Of a stretch of DNA of 64,000 bases, positions 43,904-53,062 are shown one piece after another. The stretch is from Candidatus Brachybacterium merdavium (GTDB lineage: Bacteria; Actinomycetota; Actinomycetes; Actinomycetales; Dermabacteraceae): contig DWZH01000103.1 in NCBI GenBank assembly GCA_019118275.1, positions 1 through 64,000 of the forward strand, in the 5' to 3' direction. The notes under the pieces are model-generated. The model made no database searches. It had not been told where the DNA came from and saw nothing but the letters and a program-made list of their open reading frames with translations. The translations under genes and the position numbers were made by a program. Within the stretch, counting starts at the first letter, position 1, and each line of letters opens with the position of its first letter.

Positions 43904-44761
43904 ATGCCTGACATCGCCGCGCTGGTGCCCGCTCTGGGCGTCAGCTCCTGGATCCTGGTGACCCTCGGAGCCCTGGTGGTCGGCTTCTCCAAGACCGCCC
44001 TGCCCGGCGCCGGCACCATCGCCGTGGGACTGTTCGCCCTGGCCATGCCCGCCAAGGAATCCACCGCCGCACTGCTGCTGTTGCTGATCGTCGGCGATCT
44101 GACCGCGCTGTGGGTCTATCGGCGCGAGCCCGACCTCAAGATGCTGGTGCGGCTGATCCCCTCGGTGATGGGCGGCGTGGTGATCGGCACCATCTTCTTC
44201 GCGACCGTCGGCGGGGAGGTCGTACGCGGCACCATCGGCATCATCCTGCTGGCCCTGGTGGCGGTGACGGTCTGGCGCCGACGACGAGCCGAGGGCGCGA
44301 AAGCGGCTGTGGCCACGAGCGGTGAGAGCGGTTCCGAGGGGCCGGACGCGCAGGCGCAGCCCGGCCGCGGGGCGACTGTCGGTCCAGCGGAGACCAGCGG
44401 GAGGCGCATCTGGGTCAGCCGTGCGATCTACGGGTTGCTGGGTGGCTTCACCACCATGGTCGCCAACGCCGGAGGGCCGGTGATGACCATGTATTTCTAC
44501 GCGATGCGGCTGCCGGTGCTGACGTTCCTGGGCACCGCTGCCTGGTTCTTCGCGATCGTCAACATCCTCAAGCTGCCGTTCTCAGCGAGCCTGGGCCTGT
44601 TCAGCCGCGACACCTTCGTGATGGATGCGATGCTGATCCCGGTGGTGCTGCTCGGGGCCCTCGTCGGCGTGAAGGTCGCCAAGCGCTTCTCCCAGGGCGT
44701 GTTCGAGAAGGCGGTGCTGGTCCTGACGGTCGTCTCGGCCCTGGGCCTGCTGGTCATCTGA
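43904..44761 (+). CDS. TSUP (TauE/SafE) family membrane transporter
   Basis: The protein has 285 residues and about eight transmembrane helices in two halves. GFSKTALPGAGTIAVGLFA (about 26-44) is the first signature, and the second half repeats it as GLLGGFTTMVANAGGPVMTMYFYA. A hydrophilic loop of about 45 residues (RRRRAEGAKAAV...TSGRRIWVS) separates them. TSUP proteins move sulfite, sulfoacetate or other organosulfur anions across the membrane. The neighbour downstream is an arylsulfotransferase-like lipoprotein read in the opposite direction, 10 bases away. A sulfur-anion role is consistent with that neighbour but not proven. Confidence 0.9.
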   Translation: MPDIAALVPALGVSSWILVTLGALVVGFSKTALPGAGTIAVGLFALAMPAKESTAALLLLLIVGDLTALWVYRREPDLKMLVRLIPSVMGGVVIGTIFFATVGGEVVRGTIGIILLALVAVTVWRRRRAEGAKAAVATSGESGSEGPDAQAQPGRGATVGPAETSGRRIWVSRAIYGLLGGFTTMVANAGGPVMTMYFYAMRLPVLTFLGTAAWFFAIVNILKLPFSASLGLFSRDTFVMDAMLIPVVLLGALVGVKVAKRFSQGVFEKAVLVLTVVSALGLLVI

Positions 44762-44771
44762 TCCTCGCAGC

Positions 44772-46520
44772 TCAGCTGCCGACGAACCAGAACCCCTCGA
44801 AGGCGTCCTTGTAGACGCGGTAGGCCATGTTGGAGGAATCGTAGCGGAAGGTGCCCAGCAGCTGCCCGTCGGGAGCGTGCTCGGTGAACACGTTCGCCTT
44901 GCCCGAGTTCACGACCATCGGGTTCTCGATCGAGTCGCCGCCGATGCGCTGCACGTTGGAGACCACCGAGGAGTAGGCGACGTCCACCCGCAGGTCCTCG
45001 CTGAAGGTGCCTGCGTTCTCGTCGACCAGGTAGCGCAGGATGTGGCTCTGGCCATCGAGATCGCCGGGATAGGCCGTATCGGGCCCGACGTCGGCCCAGA
45101 CCTCCTCATCGCGGGTGCCCATGAACCAGTGGTTGTTGTTGAACATCTCCACGTAGTACTGCCCCTCGGGCAGCGAGTCGTCGTCCAGGCGCGCCACCGA
45201 GTGCTGGCCGGCATTGCCGGTGGGGGAGCCTTCCGGTGCCAGGAACAGGTCCTCGTAGCCGGTGCCCTCCCAGATCCCCTCCACGCCGATCATCCACCGC
45301 ACCGACGGCTCGGCGTCCGTGTCCGGCTCCAGGGCACCATCGAGAGCGATCACGGTGGAGGTCTCGCGGGCCGAGAGGTACATGATCTCATCGACGATCT
45401 GCAGGGAATTGATGTGGATCCAGTCCTTGCCCGTCGCGTCGGTGCCACCGGCGAAACCGTCCTCGCGGGCATGGGCGAGCTCCTCGTAGGCAGGGAAGAC
45501 CGTCTGCAGATCGACCACCTCGTCGACGTCGCCGGAGCTCAGGTCGATGCGGATGATCCGGTCCTCGACACGATCGTCGCCCACCTCGGACGTCAGCGCG
45601 TAGACCAGGTCGCCGTGGACCTCCAGGTCGTGGTGGATGACCTGGTCACCGGTATCGATGATCGGGTCGGCGTGACCGAAGGGGTCGATCACGCTGACCT
45701 GCCGCGACCCGGTGGCCACCACCAGTCGGCCCTCCTCCACCCGGAGGTTGTGGGTGGGGTGGTCGGTCGACAGCAGCTGCCCGCGGCCCACCCCCTCGTT
45801 GTCGAACAGGAAGGTGGTGTTGCCGGCGCTGGAGACGCCCGTGATCGCGAACAGTCCCTCGCTCAGCGCATCCGGCTCCGGCACGTCGATCGACAGCTGC
45901 GTCTGGTAACCGCTGCTGGCTCCCGGGGGCTGGATGTGGATCTCGCGGGTGACCGGATCGCCTCCGGTCGGGGTCCAGGTCAGGGCGAGGCGGTTGCGGG
46001 CGCCGGGGATCAGGCCGACCAGCAGCCCGGTGAATCCGGTGCCGTCGGCAGTGTGATTCGCGGCGGTGCGGTGGTATTCGGCGGTGGCGTCGGCGGTGAT
46101 GGTGAACTCCAGCGCGCCGGCAGAGGCGTCGGCGAAGTGGACGTACAGCCCGGTGCGCGTGGTGCCGTAGGGGTCGAGCACCAGCAGCGGGTCGCTCGCG
46201 GTCCACTCCTGCTCGGAGCGCTTGGTCTCCAGAGCGGCGTGCCGGGTGGCCTGGGTGGAGCCGGAGTACGTCTCGGGGGCGTCCTCGTCCTCGTCGAGAT
46301 CGAAGGTCACCTGCCACACCGGGGCGTCTCCACTGGACTTGCCGTACTCGCTGAGAGTGGCGGCGGGTCCGTCGACCGTCGCCTCCTGCGTACCGGTGGG
46401 GGTGTCATCGCACGCCGCGAGGGCGAGGACGGTCGCCGTGGCGCCGGCCCCGGCGAACAGGGACCGACGCGTCAGCGGCGTCGCTCCGGTGCGGCGGATC
46501 AGGGCGTCAGCTGGCAACAT
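44772..46520 (-). CDS. Exported aryl-sulfate sulfotransferase (ASST)-like lipoprotein
   Basis: This 582-residue protein carries a Tat-type lipoprotein signal (TRRSLFAGAGATATVLALAAC, lipid at C37). Residues 38-200 form a beta-rich N-terminal region, and the remaining propeller contains the histidines expected for PAPS-independent sulfotransferases: VIHHDLEV, DWIHINSL and GQHSVARL. In ASST these transfer sulfate between phenolic esters via a sulfohistidine. The catalytic role here is by similarity of motifs, and individual residues should be checked by alignment. It stands alone, converging on the TSUP gene. The start ATG 46520 lies just after the long gap that contains a 28-base tandem duplication. 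Confidence 0.85.
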   Translation of the reverse strand: MLPADALIRRTGATPLTRRSLFAGAGATATVLALAACDDTPTGTQEATVDGPAATLSEYGKSSGDAPVWQVTFDLDEDEDAPETYSGSTQATRHAALETKRSEQEWTASDPLLVLDPYGTTRTGLYVHFADASAGALEFTITADATAEYHRTAANHTADGTGFTGLLVGLIPGARNRLALTWTPTGGDPVTREIHIQPPGASSGYQTQLSIDVPEPDALSEGLFAITGVSSAGNTTFLFDNEGVGRGQLLSTDHPTHNLRVEEGRLVVATGSRQVSVIDPFGHADPIIDTGDQVIHHDLEVHGDLVYALTSEVGDDRVEDRIIRIDLSSGDVDEVVDLQTVFPAYEELAHAREDGFAGGTDATGKDWIHINSLQIVDEIMYLSARETSTVIALDGALEPDTDAEPSVRWMIGVEGIWEGTGYEDLFLAPEGSPTGNAGQHSVARLDDDSLPEGQYYVEMFNNNHWFMGTRDEEVWADVGPDTAYPGDLDGQSHILRYLVDENAGTFSEDLRVDVAYSSVVSNVQRIGGDSIENPMVVNSGKANVFTEHAPDGQLLGTFRYDSSNMAYRVYKDAFEGFWFVGS

Positions 46521-46830
46521 GGATCGTCCTCACATCGGATGACAGGAGTCTAGGGCCGACCCGGAGCGGAGATGGTGAGGGCACCGCCCCGGATCCGGTG
46601 CGCTGTCCGGGGGATCGGCCTCGACGCTCTGCTCGGGCGCAGGCACCGGCTCCTCGTGGCTCGGGCGCAGGCACCGGCTCTTCGTGCGGATCCGAGCTGA
46701 GGCACCCGCTGCGCACAGCGGCCCGCAGCAGGGAGGCGAACAGGGCGATCGGAGAGCGGCGCAAGGGGGAGGTCCTCTCGCCGACCCCTGGTCCTGGCGG
46801 CCCCTCGCCGACCTCTGGCCCTGGCGGCGC
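46521..46830. other. Intergenic region with a 28-base tandem duplication
   Basis: The region between the WYL regulator and the ASST-like gene has no supported gene. GCTCGGGCGCAGGCACCGGC plus eight bases occurs twice in direct succession at 46631-46686, with one mismatch. A further imperfect repeat (CTCGCCGACC) lies near 46780-46815. Neither forms a good hairpin. Confidence 0.6.
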
Positions 46831-47793
46831 CTACTCGCGCTCCGGTGCCCTGCGCGCACTGCCCGCCCAGTCGCGCAGCTCCTCGATCACAGTCAGCAGC
46901 TCGGGCGGATCGATCACCTCGATGGGGGCGCCGATCCACGCCAGATGCATCGCCACCCAGTGCAGGTCGTCAGCCCCGGCGCGCAGGATGCAGGTGTCCT
47001 GTCCGTCGGCCGTGATGGTCCCGGCCCGCGCCGGGACCAGCGCCGCCACCTGCTCCGCGCGGGCCAGGATCCGCACCGTCGCGGCGTGTGTGTAGACGCC
47101 GACGGTGAGCGACTCCCGCACCGTCTGCTCGATGTCCGGGGTGGGGCGAGGGGTGAAGGTGAAGGTCGAGGCGTGCACCTCGTGCATCCGGTCCAGGCGG
47201 AAGGTGCGCCAGTCCTCCCGGGCCAGGTCCCAGGCGAACAGGTACCAGCGGCCCTCGACCGACAGCACCCGGTAGGGCTCCAGCCGACGCTCGAAGCGCT
47301 CGCCGTCGGCCCGCTCGTAGTCCACCCGCACCCGCACCCCATCACGCACGGCCGAGGCGAGGGACATCAGCACCTCCGACCGGGCGCCCGGCGCGGCACG
47401 GGTGATCACACCCATCGCGCCGCTGACCGCGCCGACCTCGGCCCGGACCTGCGCGGGGAGGATCCGGTCCAGGGCCGCCAGGGCCCGCAGCGCCTCCTCG
47501 TCCAGGCCATCGATGCCCGAGGACGCCGCCAGCCGCAGCCCCACCGCCACCGCGACCGCCTCGCTCGAGCTCAGCAGCAGCGGCGGCAGCGCCCGGCCCG
47601 CCCCCAGCTGGTACCCACCGCCGTGCCCCGCCGAGGTCAGCACCGGGTAGCCCAGCTGCCGCAGCCGGTCCACGTCCCGCCGCACCGTCCGCGTGGTCAC
47701 GTCCATCTCCGCCGCCAGCTCCGGCCCGGTCCACACCGACCGTGACTGCAGCAGCGCCAGCAGCCGCAGGGCCCGCTTGGTCACATCGCTCAT
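46831..47793 (-). CDS. WYL-domain transcriptional regulator
   Basis: The 320-residue protein begins with a winged helix of the DeoR/HTH_11 type (LLALLQSRSVWTGPELAAEMDVTTRTVRRDVDRL). A WYL domain follows at about 140-210 (RLEPYRVLSVEGRWYLFAWD), whose WYLF stands in for the family's W-Y-L signature. A C-terminal WCX-like part ends the protein. WYL proteins sense ligands or nucleic acids and regulate stress, phage-defence or DNA-repair genes. No target is evident. It is divergent from the UbiB-like gene. Confidence 0.9.
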   Translation of the reverse strand: MSDVTKRALRLLALLQSRSVWTGPELAAEMDVTTRTVRRDVDRLRQLGYPVLTSAGHGGGYQLGAGRALPPLLLSSSEAVAVAVGLRLAASSGIDGLDEEALRALAALDRILPAQVRAEVGAVSGAMGVITRAAPGARSEVLMSLASAVRDGVRVRVDYERADGERFERRLEPYRVLSVEGRWYLFAWDLAREDWRTFRLDRMHEVHASTFTFTPRPTPDIEQTVRESLTVGVYTHAATVRILARAEQVAALVPARAGTITADGQDTCILRAGADDLHWVAMHLAWIGAPIEVIDPPELLTVIEELRDWAGSARRAPERE

Positions 47794-47950
47794 GGCGACA
47801 GTCTGCCCCGCTTCCCGGACAAGAGCTGTCCGCTACAGCCCGGAGTCTGGTGCTCGCCCCTCACAGGCCGGCCTCTCGGCGTGGCCCCCGAGCGGATGGT
47901 GAAGGCCGGTGCGCGCGGCAGAGGCGGGCCGGCCTGACTACCATGCGTCC

Positions 47951-49633
47951 ATGGCCCCTGACCCCTCGCGCTACCGCCGGATCGCAGAGGTGCTGGTCCG
48001 CAATGGACTGTCGGCTCTCGCCGCCCAGATCGGATTGCGCGACCACGCGCCCGAGGTGGTGCGCCGTCGGCTGGCGGACGCGGGCACAGCCGATGGCCCC
48101 GCCCGCCTGCGCCGCGCCCTCGAGGAGCTCGGTCCGACGTTCGTCAAGCTCGGCCAGATGCTCTCCACCCGTCGGGACCTGCTGCCCATCGAGTACACCC
48201 AGGAGCTCGAGCACCTGCGTGCCGCCACCGGAGCCGTCCCTTATTCCCAGGTCGCGGAGGTCATCGAGCGTGAGCTCGGCAGGCCTCCGCGGCAGGCCTA
48301 TGCGTGGCTGGAGGAGCGACCGCTGGCCTCGGCCTCGATCGGACAGGCCCACCGCGGACGCCTGCACGACGGCACGGAGGTGATCGTCAAGGTCCGCAAA
48401 CCCGGTGTGCGCGAGGACGTCCTCGCCGATCTGGAGCTGATGCGCTCCCTGGCGGCGCTCATGTCCCGCGAATGGGAGCTGGCCCGCGACGTGGACGTGG
48501 TCTCGCTGGTGGCGGCCTTCGACCGGACCATGCGCGGCGAGCTCGACTACCGCAACGAGACGGCCCACGCCACCCAGATGCGCAGCAACCTCGCCGGCGA
48601 CCCGGCCGTGCAGGTCCCCGGCGTCATCGAGGAGCTGACCACCGCCGAGGTGCTCACGGAGGAGTACGTCGAGGGGATGCGGATCGACGACACCGCCGCT
48701 CTCGACGCGTCCGGGATCGACCGCCCCGCCCTGGCCGAGCGGGCCACCGAGACGCTGGTGCGGATGGTGCTGGTGGACGGCTTCTTCCATGCCGACCCGC
48801 ATCCGGGCAACATGTTCGTCGACGACGCCGGAGTCATCACCCTGATCGACTTCGGAATGGTGGGCCGGCTCAGCGAGTCGGTGCGTGAGGACCTGCTGCA
48901 CCTGCTACTGGCGTTGAGCCGACAGGACCACGAGACCGCCGTGTCGGCCCTGGTGCAGCTCGCCCCGCCGCGTACAGGCGGCCTGGACCGCCGACACCTG
49001 ACCCGTGACGTCGCCGCCCTGATGGAGAGCCTGTCGGCCCAGCCGCTGGCCGAGGTGCCCATCTCCACCGTGCTCGAACACATCACCGCGCTGCTGCGGC
49101 GCCATCGCCTGCAGCTCCCGGCCGACGTCTCCACTCTGTTGCGGATGCTCGTGCTGACCGAGTCCACCGCGGTGATCCTCGACCCGAGTTTCCATCTCTC
49201 GGGAGTGCTGGCGCAGGTGGTGCCGGTGGCGATGATGCAGCTGCTGAGGCCCGAGGCGATCGCGCGCCGCCTCCGCGCCGCCGGGGCCAGCGCCCTGCGG
49301 GTCGGCAGCGAGCTGCCAGCCCGGGCCAATCGACTCCTGGACGACTACGAGGCGCGCGGGGTCGACGTGCGTCTGCACCCCGAGGACCTCGACCGGATCG
49401 TCCATCGGCTCGAGGGCACCGCCGACCGGCTCATCGTCGGCATGACCATGAGCGCGCTGCTGGTGGGCATCAGCAGTGTGATCGCGGCCCAACCTGGCCG
49501 GGTCCGGGTGCGCGATCCGCTGATGCTGGCCTCGGGGGGTGCGACCGCACTGCTGGGCACCTACCTCGCGGCGGGCGCCGGGCCTGCGCGCCGACTCGGA
49601 CGACTCGTGCGGCGCGGCATCGCGGGACGCTGA
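47951..49633 (+). CDS. ABC1/UbiB-family atypical kinase-like protein
   Basis: ATG 47951 is preferred over a GTG 42 bases earlier; the protein has 560 residues. The ABC1 hallmarks are present: KLGQMLSTRRDLLP (about 73-86, in place of KxGQ), ASASIGQAHRGRL for the A-rich nucleotide loop, VKVRKPGV for the lysine, FHADPHPGNMFV for the catalytic region, and LIDFGMVGRL for the metal-binding DFG. Two hydrophobic helices at the end (IVGMTMSALLVGISSVIAAQ and ATALLGTYLAAGAG) anchor it in the membrane. UbiB-type proteins support isoprenoid-quinone biology. The substrate here is unknown. Confidence 0.92.
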   Translation: MAPDPSRYRRIAEVLVRNGLSALAAQIGLRDHAPEVVRRRLADAGTADGPARLRRALEELGPTFVKLGQMLSTRRDLLPIEYTQELEHLRAATGAVPYSQVAEVIERELGRPPRQAYAWLEERPLASASIGQAHRGRLHDGTEVIVKVRKPGVREDVLADLELMRSLAALMSREWELARDVDVVSLVAAFDRTMRGELDYRNETAHATQMRSNLAGDPAVQVPGVIEELTTAEVLTEEYVEGMRIDDTAALDASGIDRPALAERATETLVRMVLVDGFFHADPHPGNMFVDDAGVITLIDFGMVGRLSESVREDLLHLLLALSRQDHETAVSALVQLAPPRTGGLDRRHLTRDVAALMESLSAQPLAEVPISTVLEHITALLRRHRLQLPADVSTLLRMLVLTESTAVILDPSFHLSGVLAQVVPVAMMQLLRPEAIARRLRAAGASALRVGSELPARANRLLDDYEARGVDVRLHPEDLDRIVHRLEGTADRLIVGMTMSALLVGISSVIAAQPGRVRVRDPLMLASGGATALLGTYLAAGAGPARRLGRLVRRGIAGR

Positions 49634-49827
49634 GCAGAGCCGACGCCAACGATCAGACGAGCAGCGCGGCGACCCCGTCCTCGGCGCGCGCAGCCCGAGG
49701 TACGTCTGGTCACAGCGCCCATGGCGACGCACCACCCTGCTTCGCGGACAAACACTGTCCACTGTGATGAGGAGGCTGAACTCGAGCGGGCAGACGGACC
49801 CGCGCCCCTCCGAGAATCGAGAGCAAC

Positions 49828-50403
49828 ATGCCCTTTCTGACCGCAGAGACCACCGGTGAGCGCGACAGCCTCGCGACCTTCGCCGCGCAGCAGATCGACC
49901 AGGTCGCCACGGCCCTCCACGGGATGACGCGCGAACAGATCACCCGGCTCCCGAGCGCCTCCGGGATGAGCCTCGGTGCCCTCGCCCGGCACGTCATCCT
50001 CATCGCCGAAGGGTCAGCGGCGATGATCGAGGCCGCCCCGAAGCCGGGGAGGGAGCCCGAGCGCACCCCCGACCAGTACCAGGCGGAGGGCCTCATCAGC
50101 CCTGAGGCTGTCCGGGAGGACGACACCACCCAGTCCCTCATCGCCGAACTCCACAGGGCCGCCGAGCTGCTCTCGGCAGCGATCCGGGCCGCTGACCCCG
50201 ACGCGATGGGCCAGTACCCCGACCAGCCCTGGTTCGAAGGGCGGACGACCTGGACCGTGCGCTGGTACGCGATGCACCAGATCGAGGAGTTCGCGCGTCA
50301 CGCCGGACATGCGGACATCATCCGCGAGTCGATCGACGGCAAAGGGACCTACGAGCTCAACGCCCTGGTCGCGGGAGAGGACTGGCCACCGGCCAGGTGG
50401 TGA
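49828..50403 (+). CDS. DinB/DUF664-family protein
   Basis: The 191-residue protein has the four-helix metal-binding fold of DinB-like proteins. [15 protein letters not shown] contains the first histidine, and [24 protein letters not shown] carries the two histidines of the usual triad. Members include mycothiol-dependent transferases and proteins of unknown activity. It sits alone, converging on the broken MFS transporter gene 60 bases away. ATG 49828 follows GAGAGCAAC, a weak site. Confidence 0.85.
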   Translation: MPFLTAETTGERDSLATFAAQQIDQVATALHGMTREQITRLPSASGMSLGALARHVILIAEGSAAMIEAAPKPGREPERTPDQYQAEGLISPEAVREDDTTQSLIAELHRAAELLSAAIRAADPDAMGQYPDQPWFEGRTTWTVRWYAMHQIEEFARHAGHADIIRESIDGKGTYELNALVAGEDWPPARW

Positions 50404-50463
50404 CCGCCTCAGGCCCGCCCGCATGGCGCTGTCACCGGCGGCCCGGCTGCGCGGACGACGGGT

Positions 50464-51725
50464 TCAGACCTCTGTCCTCTGCCTCGCGGTCGGCCGGCGC
50501 GCCACCAGTAGGTGCAGGGGAAGCGTGACCGCGAGGATCGCCGCGGAGAGCAGTGGCAGGTGACCCGGCGTGAGGCCCGCCGCGAGCGCGATGCCGCCGA
50601 CCCCGCCGCCCAGCGCTCCGCCGAGCGAGACCGCGCTGGCGTTCAGCGCCATGACGACCCCGACGGAGGCCGGAGCCATCACGGCCAGACGCGACTGCTG
50701 CGGGACCGCGTGCCCGCCGTTGCCGATGCCGGCCAGCAGGAACCAGACCAGGCTGAGAACCCCGAGCGCCGCCGGAGCCGCGACTGCGAACGCGAACGCT
50801 CCGAACAGCGAGTTCACGAGCAGGGCGGCCAGGACCACGGTGAGCACGCGGACCGGGGAGAAACGATCCACGAGGCGACCGTTCACCTCGTTCCCCGCCA
50901 TGCTGGCCAGGCCGTAGGCGCACATGATCACGACCATCATCCAGCCCGCAGGATGGGTGGGCTCCAGGATCAGCACCGCGTAGGTGAAGCAGGTGTAGCT
51001 CGCGCACAGCACGCCCGTGGACACCAGCAGCCCGGCCACCAGCCTCGGCTGGGCGAGCGGGCGGAGCCGGTCGGCCAGGGACGAGGACGGATACCGCAGC
51101 GGAGGGAGACGCAGCCCGATGCCGAGCAGCGCGACGAAGCCGACGGTGGAGACGAGCAGGAGCGGCAGCCGCCAGCTGCTCTGTCCGAGGATCAGCCCCA
51201 CCGGGACCCCGAGCGCGGTGGCGGTCATCCAGCCGCCGAGGACGAACGACAGCGCTCGACCCCGGTGACGTTCCGCGACGAGGTGGACGACGTATCCGGT
51301 GACGGCCGCCCCCAGCAGGCAACCCCCGAGCGCGGCGATGACACGTCCGCCGAGGGCCATCGCATAGGTCGGGGCGACGGCGTTGAGCAGGTTGCCGAGG
51401 ATGAACGTCGCGAGGGCTGCCATGATCACCGGCGTTGCTCCCAGGCGCTGGTGGTGGCCCCGAGGATGGGCCCGGCGATCGCCGAGGTGAGGGCGAAGAC
51501 CGAGACCAGCTGCCCGGCCAGCGCAGCGGTGACATCGAGGTCCGCGGCGATGGCCGGCAGCAGCCCGGCCAGGACGTATCCGTCGATGCCGGTGGTGAAG
51601 GTGGCGACGGGGAGCCAGATCAGCGTGCGGTACGGGACCGAGGGCGGCGCTGGGCCGGGTGCCTGGGAGGCGCCAGGGCCGTGGGCACCGGCGGGCGTCG
51701 GGTCCGAGGCGTTCTCGAGGCTCAC
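50464..51725 (-). pseudogene. MFS drug-efflux-type transporter split by a one-base frameshift
   Basis: The 5' part (from 51725, with the ATG start MSLENASDPTP) encodes TM1-TM2 (LIWLPVATFTTGIDGYVLAGL, ALAGQLVSVFALTSAIAGPILGA) and stops at WEQRR. The remainder of an MFS protein continues in another frame from about 51430 (VIMAALATFILGNLL, then about nine more helices to RRPTARQRTEV). The expected reading SAWERRPV is broken by one missing base in a C run near 51431-51437. The rest of both parts is well preserved, so the lesion is recent or an assembly error. If real, the transporter is inactive. Confidence 0.85.
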
Positions 51726-51949
51726 GGCGGTGCTCGACCTCCTGCATCCAGTGCTGGTGACCCTGCCGCGTGCGGGTCAGCGCTGTGACCCGACAGCCCG
51801 GCGTCCCGCCCCGCAGGCTGCGACCCGGCCCCGCCCCGCCGGCCCGCCGCGTCCCGGCGGCCCGGACGGACAGGGGCAGCGGGCGACTGGTCCGGACGAG
51901 CGCACCGGTTGCCCGGACCGAACTCGGTCGCGGGGGCGATGCGGCTGCG

Positions 51950-51984
51950 GGGTCGGGGCCGGCCGGGTGGGCCGGCCCCGACCC
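51950..51984. terminator. GC-rich hairpin terminator of the oxidoreductase pair
   Basis: GGGTCGGGGCCGGCC, a five-base loop GGGTG, then the perfect complement. It lies eight bases beyond the stop of the minus-strand Gfo/Idh/MocA gene, in the expected place for a terminator. Confidence 0.8.
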
Positions 51985-51991
51985 ACCGGCC

Positions 51992-53008
51992 TCAGAGGCT
52001 GATGACGTCGGCCATCTGGCCCGTCTTCGAGGACTCGTAGGCGGCCAGGATCACGCCGAGCACGCTGACGCCCTCGACCTCGTTGTTGATCGGGCGCTCA
52101 CCGGTCATCAGGCAGTCCACGAAGTGTGCGATCTCGGCCCCGAAGGTGTCCACGCTCTCGTGCTCGAAGACCTGCTCCTCCTCACCGCGCACGTGCACGC
52201 GCAGGGTGGAGCCGTCGGAGCTGAGCGAACCTTTCTCGCCGACCACGGAGAAGCGGTCGGTGCCGGGGGCGGCCATGTAGGCCCAGGAGGTGACCATCTG
52301 GCCTACCGCGCCGTTGTCGAAACGCACCAGCACCTGCGCGGAGTCCTCTCCCTCCATGAACTTCAGGCGATGGGTCGAGAGCATCGCGAAGGCGCTGACC
52401 GGGACGGCGCCGGCCAGATGCAGCATCAGGTAGGTGGGGTGGTAGCCGGTGTCGATCAGCTCGCCGCCGCCCGAGGTCGCCGCATTGGCGCGCCAGCCCA
52501 TCGAGTCCGGGTCGAAGTCGTTGTAGAAGGAATCGGTGGTGCGCACCTCGTAGATCGGGCCCAGGGCGCCGGAGTCGACGATCTCCTTGGCCTTCGCCAC
52601 AGCCGGCATGAACAGCTGGTTGTGCGCGCACATGAGTGTCACGCCGGCCTTCTGCACGGCCTCGGAGACCTGCGTGGCCTCCTCCGGGCTCAGGCACAGC
52701 GGCTTCTCGCACAGGATGTGCTTTCCGGCCTCGGCGGCCGCGAGGATCGCGGGGGTGTGCAGATGGTGGGGCAGGCAGATGTCGACCGCGTCGACATTGG
52801 CGTCCTTTACCAGCTCCTTGAAGTCGGCGTAACCGGTCGCGCCGGTCTCGGCCTCTCGGCGGGACAGCGCCTCGGCGTCGACGTCGGCGATGGCGGTGAC
52901 TTTCGCGCGGTCGGCGACGGTGGCGTAGGCGTTCAGATGAGCGGTGGCGATGCCGCCGCCGCCCAGGATGCCGATGCGGACGGGGGAGGGAACGGGGGTG
53001 GTGGCCAT
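51992..53008 (-). CDS. Gfo/Idh/MocA-family NAD(P)-dependent sugar oxidoreductase (first of two)
   Basis: The 338-residue protein starts with a Rossmann dinucleotide site GILGGGGIATAHLNAY, followed by CEKPLCLSPEEA, the family EKP motif with the lysine of the active site, and GGGELIDTGYHPTYLM, with the usual D-x-x-x-H. These enzymes oxidise, epimerise or reduce sugars and sugar derivatives. It lies 54 bases after the second oxidoreductase and ends at the hairpin. Both sit divergent from a mannosidase importer locus, so a role in processing the imported sugar is likely. AGGAG precedes the ATG at 53008. Confidence 0.92.
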   Translation of the reverse strand: MATTPVPSPVRIGILGGGGIATAHLNAYATVADRAKVTAIADVDAEALSRREAETGATGYADFKELVKDANVDAVDICLPHHLHTPAILAAAEAGKHILCEKPLCLSPEEATQVSEAVQKAGVTLMCAHNQLFMPAVAKAKEIVDSGALGPIYEVRTTDSFYNDFDPDSMGWRANAATSGGGELIDTGYHPTYLMLHLAGAVPVSAFAMLSTHRLKFMEGEDSAQVLVRFDNGAVGQMVTSWAYMAAPGTDRFSVVGEKGSLSSDGSTLRVHVRGEEEQVFEHESVDTFGAEIAHFVDCLMTGERPINNEVEGVSVLGVILAAYESSKTGQMADVISL

Positions 53009-53062
53009 GGGGGCTCCTAGGTGACTCAGGATGAGGGGTACGGGGTCGAGATCGGGTCGAGG

